Source of the DNA: Gammaproteobacteria bacterium
GTDB lineage: Bacteria > Pseudomonadota > Gammaproteobacteria > JAPPPA01
Direction: 5' to 3'
DNA length: 64,000 bases
NCBI GenBank assembly: GCA_030425645.1
Contig: JAUHZK010000010.1
Coordinates: 38,755-102,754, forward strand
Positions 61,200 to 64,000 of the stretch are shown piece after piece. Each line of letters starts with the position of its first letter. Position 1 is the first letter of the stretch. The position numbers and the translations under genes were made by a program. The notes below the pieces were generated by a model. That model was not told the origin of the DNA and did not search any database. It saw only the letters and a list, made by a program, of their open reading frames with translations.

Positions 61200-61316
61200 C
61201 GTGCATTAATTGCACGTTTCCCCTGCTTTACGTCATTCTATAGCGTACACATCCAAAAAACGTGCATATATTGCACGATTTGTTCTTTTTATGTTATATT
61301 GTGCATATGGCGCACG
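61200..61316. promoter_or_regulatory. Three copies of the dyad CGTGCA-N5-TGCACG
   Basis: CGTGCA-TTAAT-TGCACG (61200-61216), CGTGCA-TATAT-TGCACG (61261-61277) and TGTGCA-TATGG-CGCACG (61300-61316). The first two have perfect arms; the third has one mismatch in each arm. An extra half-site TTTTGCACG follows near 61328-61335. The second covers the -35 of the recombinase promoter and the third covers the predicted start of transcription and the first codons. The likely ligand is the small HTH protein of the module, or the recombinase itself. Confidence 0.7.
61271..61300 (+). promoter_or_regulatory. Promoter of the recombinase gene, possibly leaderless
   Basis: TTGCAC (61271-61276), inside the second dyad, is followed after 18 bases by TATATT (61295-61300). 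The usual start of transcription falls 6-8 bases later, on or next to the ATG at 61307, which has no ribosome-binding sequence in front. This suggests a leaderless mRNA. Confidence 0.5.
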
Positions 61317-62515
61317 TAATAGACATATTTTGCACGGGCAATACCGTAACAAATACGATTCCCCACTCTAGCGGAGAGGGGGCACTATTCGGCGCGTATA
61401 CAGAAAGAGAAGCGCAAGCAGCACACGGCCTTATTGGACACTGGCATGACCGAATGCTCCATCTCCAGAAAAATGGAAAACAAAGTGCAGATGGCTTTGT
61501 AGGAAACCTACGACGGGTGCTCTTGGACAGCAGCGCACTGCCTTGGACACTAACAGCAAAAGATGTTGAATATTTCTTTATTAATCGCCGCAACAGAAAT
61601 GGCGAGACATTAAGCCCTAATACTGTAGCCGTTTACTCGTCAACGCTCCGTTCATTTCAGGCGTTTCTTCACGAGCCAGATATCACGGCCGAAATAGTAC
61701 GCAACTTTCAAACTCGACCTGAAATCTTCATCACTGAAGAAAATGCCATTGGAGTTAAACGAAAGCGGGCTGACTGGAAACCAAAAGGGAAAGCTTTATG
61801 CAAAACAGATATTGACCGGTTAGATGAGACCTTTAAAGGGTTAATCATCGATGCCAAAAACAATGGAACTAAGTCCTATCTTCCGCATGCGAGAAATCGA
61901 GTCATGTTTCATCTTGCTATACATTTAGCCCTCCGAATAGGCGACCTCGAGTCAATGCTGATTTCTAATTTCAGCTCCTCTAGCAACCCAAAATTAAAAG
62001 CAAAATTTGATCGATTTGGCTGCGTATATGTATGTGGAAAAAACTCAGTCGCTTCAACACTTCCAATTCGCGATCCCGATATCTACAACTTATTGATGTG
62101 GTACCTAGACAAAATACGCCCCCCAATGCTCTCTAGAGCCTTGAAAACTAAGAAAGCCAAAAAGAACAATGGAAAAACCAAAATCAACGATAAAATGGTT
62201 CCACTAGAAGATGTACTCTTCATATCAGAGAGGGGCAACGGTATTTCAGGCAATACTTTTAGGGATGCGCTTGATGCCGTACAACTACTTACTGGGCTTC
62301 CATTTCATTTCACACCACACGACCTAAGGCACACTGGTTGTACACAAATGATGGAGGTCTACCAAGCTCCGCACATTGCTCAACAATATATGAGACACAA
62401 AAATTTAGCGACTACGTTTGGCTATTATCACCCTGACCCTGTTGACGCTGGGTCCGAGGTCAATAAAGCAATGAATATCAAACTACCCTCAGGGCAGAAC
62501 GATCATGAAACTTAG
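61307..62515 (+). CDS. Tyrosine recombinase, possible gamma-mobile-trio recombinase (GmtY-like)
   Basis: A 402-residue site-specific recombinase when read from the ATG at 61307; a longer frame from 61262 would overlap the promoter. A SAM-like N-terminal core-binding domain (about 60-150: LSPNTVAVYSSTLRSFQAFL) precedes the catalytic domain with Arg I in HLALRIGDLESM, the box FTPHDLRHTGCTQM (H-x-x-R), His in YMRHKNL and the nucleophile Tyr in TTFGYYHP. All catalytic residues appear intact, so it should be active. The order recombinase / 146-residue HTH / zinc-ribbon integrase-like protein recalls the Gmt trio that heads defence-bearing islands (recalled, not tested). The next gene overlaps its end by 11 bases. 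Confidence 0.8.
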   Translation: MAHVIDIFCTGNTVTNTIPHSSGEGALFGAYTEREAQAAHGLIGHWHDRMLHLQKNGKQSADGFVGNLRRVLLDSSALPWTLTAKDVEYFFINRRNRNGETLSPNTVAVYSSTLRSFQAFLHEPDITAEIVRNFQTRPEIFITEENAIGVKRKRADWKPKGKALCKTDIDRLDETFKGLIIDAKNNGTKSYLPHARNRVMFHLAIHLALRIGDLESMLISNFSSSSNPKLKAKFDRFGCVYVCGKNSVASTLPIRDPDIYNLLMWYLDKIRPPMLSRALKTKKAKKNNGKTKINDKMVPLEDVLFISERGNGISGNTFRDALDAVQLLTGLPFHFTPHDLRHTGCTQMMEVYQAPHIAQQYMRHKNLATTFGYYHPDPVDAGSEVNKAMNIKLPSGQNDHET

Positions 62516-62945
62516 AATAAAAAACAACCTCGAAATCATCATGCATGATTCTGGGATCAAATCATTCCAGATGCTTTCCGATAGGCTTAAAGCTAACCAG
62601 AATTTCGTCCTTGGGCGTAGCACAATTAGTCGGTTAGCTCGAAATGAAAATGCGAGCTACTCAATCGAGTTAATAGAAGCGCTCTGCAATGAGCTTCAAT
62701 GCCTACCTGCTGACATATTCGACACAACCGTTGAAGGTGCGAGCCTAGAGTTTGTTAAGTCACTCCAAAGCCGCCTACAACCTTTCCGCTATGGGCAGAT
62801 TTTAGTGGAATCCAAAGAGAACCAAGGTATTGAGCAAGGAAGTCGCCCTAAATTGGACGAACCCGAACAAACCTCAACACTTGCTGATGACTTTGATGAC
62901 ATATGCGGACCATCAGTAAGCCACCTGACGAAAGACGACCTATAA
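62505..62945 (+). CDS. Small XRE-like HTH protein of the recombinase module
   Basis: A 146-residue protein. Residues 1-75 look like a Cro/C1-type HTH (IIMHDSGIKSFQMLSDRLKANQNFVLGRSTISRLARNENASYSIELIEALCNELQCLPADIFD), the RSTISRLARNEN turn fitting a recognition helix; the rest is polar and probably flexible. It overlaps the recombinase by 11 bases and precedes the third gene by six bases, so the three form a tight operon. It is the natural candidate to bind the CGTGCA dyads. If the module is Gamma-Mobile-Trio it occupies the GmtX position, but I cannot confirm homology. Confidence 0.75.
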   Translation: MKLRIKNNLEIIMHDSGIKSFQMLSDRLKANQNFVLGRSTISRLARNENASYSIELIEALCNELQCLPADIFDTTVEGASLEFVKSLQSRLQPFRYGQILVESKENQGIEQGSRPKLDEPEQTSTLADDFDDICGPSVSHLTKDDL

Positions 62946-62951
62946 GTACTA

Positions 62952-63887
62952 ATGGGCACGCTTTTAAGTACGTTCGATTGCCCAATATGCGGTGGGAATG
63001 TGAGAGCCCACTACCATACGAAGCCTGAGAACGTTTCTTGCCAAGCCAATAGCGCAAAACCAGGAGAGAAGTGCTGGCTGAAAGAGACGGACAAGTTAGG
63101 AAATTATTGCTTTGAATGGTTAAGCAGCATTCAGCGCAAGCGACAAACTAGCTTAGCCGGCCAACCAAGGGAATACTATTTTGAATGTGTTCAGTTGATA
63201 TACGCTGCTTTCAAAGTCAGCAAAAAGTCTGTATTCGCTTTATTTGCCTCTTATTCAGCGGAGACTAGATGGTTCCTACTGAGCACCTGCCCCTCACGTC
63301 TACACGCGATTCTTCAACAGATTATGGCGATAAATGGAGGATTAAGCGCTCGTCCCCCACTATCAAAACCCAACTTACCGGATAGCATTGACCCTGGCTT
63401 ACTACCCGCACTGCGCTCATTCGCGTCGAGAGCGGAGAACAGGTACCACCGACTGATAGCACTCGGCCACGAGCGAGATTCCCGGTATGTGACAGCTCGC
63501 ATGAATAACCCAATTGCACTAGCTGTGTTTATGAGTCGAATGGGTAAAACCAGCTGGAAACAAGCTACTAGCAAGGTACTAACGAGCTTTTTCAAAGAGC
63601 ACCCTCGGCGCAGGCCTAATAAGCTAAATGCTTTTCTACAGTTTGTAGATGCTCCTATTACAATCGAAGACGGGCGCGGTCGCCCTAAAAAGGGAAAGAT
63701 TAGAAATACTCAGAAGCTAACTTCTTTAAAAGTCCTACCTAGAAACCAAATTGAACAGGAACTAGCCAAGGCGAAACAATCCCTGCGCGCGGAATACTAC
63801 CTTGCATTCTGGTTAGTCGTAGTTTGCGGCCAGGATACAAGCAAAATCAAACAACTAGCACTGGATCAAATCACTGGTAAGGCCTAG
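62952..63887 (+). CDS. Zinc-ribbon, integrase-like protein, 3' end removed by IS insertion
   Basis: A 311-residue frame. A Cys-rich N-terminus (CPICGGN at 10-16, further Cys near 30 and 41) looks like a zinc ribbon. The middle is basic and helical, with a Gly-Arg-rich AT-hook-like DGRGRPKKGK. The last 40 residues (RAEYYLAFWLVVVCGQDTSKIKQLALDQI) resemble the start of a tyrosine-recombinase catalytic domain, with the Arg I position seemingly replaced. The frame ends in a TAG at the junction with an IS3-type element, so the natural protein was longer. It could correspond to GmtZ of the Gamma-Mobile-Trio, by order and by this weak likeness only. Confidence 0.6.
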   Translation: MGTLLSTFDCPICGGNVRAHYHTKPENVSCQANSAKPGEKCWLKETDKLGNYCFEWLSSIQRKRQTSLAGQPREYYFECVQLIYAAFKVSKKSVFALFASYSAETRWFLLSTCPSRLHAILQQIMAINGGLSARPPLSKPNLPDSIDPGLLPALRSFASRAENRYHRLIALGHERDSRYVTARMNNPIALAVFMSRMGKTSWKQATSKVLTSFFKEHPRRRPNKLNAFLQFVDAPITIEDGRGRPKKGKIRNTQKLTSLKVLPRNQIEQELAKAKQSLRAEYYLAFWLVVVCGQDTSKIKQLALDQITGKA

Positions 63888-64000
63888 GGTTCCTAGACAC
63901 TTTCCTGCTTTAAAAAATACTGTTGATCGATTACGTTTGGCGCAACGCGATCATTATAAGTATGACGCCGTTTAGGGTTATAAAACATCTCGATGTACTC
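63875..64000 (-). mobile_element. IS3-family insertion sequence, right end
   Basis: The end of an IS enters at the right edge. Its tip is not certain; TGGTAAGGCCTAGGGTTCC (from 63875) is a possible terminal repeat, and TCCTAGACA just inside it is a motif I associate with IS3-group ends. The rest of the element, including the other terminal repeat and target duplication, lies outside the window. Confidence 0.55.
63893..64000 (-). CDS. IS3-family transposase OrfB, C-terminal fragment
   Basis: The minus strand from the right edge reads EYIEMFYNPKRRHTYNDRV (then PNVIDQQYFLKQESV and a TAG at 63893-63895), the typical C-terminus of IS3-family DDE transposases, where NPxRRH is strongly conserved just before the end. 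35 codons are visible; the DDE core lies outside. Confidence 0.85.
   Translation of the reverse strand, partial: EYIEMFYNPKRRHTYNDRVAPNVIDQQYFLKQESV

Noticed and set aside
61262..61306. A longer N-terminus for the recombinase (MHILHDLFFLCYIVH)
   Set aside because: It would start inside the -35 hexamer of the only plausible promoter, and its hydrophobic residues do not fit a recombinase N-terminus.

Overview
The window reads as chromosomal DNA of a marine, aerobic gammaproteobacterium. The gene sets secG-tpiA-glmM-folP-ftsH-rlmE, yhbY-greA-carB-carA and smc-zipA-ligA are typical of that class. A complete Na+-translocating NADH:quinone reductase operon (nqrABCDEF plus nqrM) fits a marine sodium-using lifestyle, and PHB genes (phaA, phaR, phasin) fit a carbon-storing heterotroph. 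The mix resembles Cellvibrionales/Spongiibacteraceae, but that placement is inference.

Layout. 0-3.4 kb: an acyl-CoA catabolic cluster (APH-type phosphotransferase, SDR, acyl-CoA dehydrogenase) divergent from a LysR regulator, with two dispersed-repeat-like sequences and a 29-codon remnant of a second phosphotransferase start. 3.4-10 kb: a CBS protein and the nqr operon. 10.2-22.3 kb: tRNA-Leu(GAG) and a long minus-strand housekeeping run, interrupted by plus-strand yhbY. 22.4-30.9 kb: small accessory enzymes and membrane proteins, including an acyltransferase carrying what looks like half of an MFS domain, and a WYL regulator. 31-37.3 kb: a tetR-MFP-RND efflux operon in which the inner-membrane pump and a TolC-like outer-membrane channel form one 1505-residue ORF. 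37.4-43.7 kb: ung, ppk1, a DUF1232 protein, a glycerophosphodiesterase and an exported WD40 protein with three CxxC repeats. 43.7-50.6 kb: ligA, a 0.5 kb gap that looks like a structured non-coding RNA, zipA and smc. 50.7-58.6 kb: queF, cysZ, an M3 peptidase, a c-di-GMP protein, a HAD phosphatase and gluQRS. 58.7-61.2 kb: phaA, phaR and phasin, with good promoters, candidate PhaR sites and a string of hairpins after phasin.

From 61.2 kb the sequence becomes visibly richer in A/T and a mobile module begins: a tyrosine recombinase, a small HTH protein and a zinc-ribbon protein whose 3' part is cut off by the end of an IS3-family element at the window edge. Three copies of the dyad CGTGCA-N5-TGCACG surround the recombinase promoter, and the predicted transcript may be leaderless. 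The order and sizes recall the Gamma-Mobile-Trio (GmtY-GmtX-GmtZ) module that heads defence-carrying islands; I recall that family from memory and could not test it. If right, accessory or defence cargo should lie just beyond the right edge.

The most unusual items are the RND pump/TolC fusion, the recombinase module with its operator triplet, the exported WD40 protein with CxxC repeats, the zipA-ligA RNA candidate, and the phosphotransferase start remnant.
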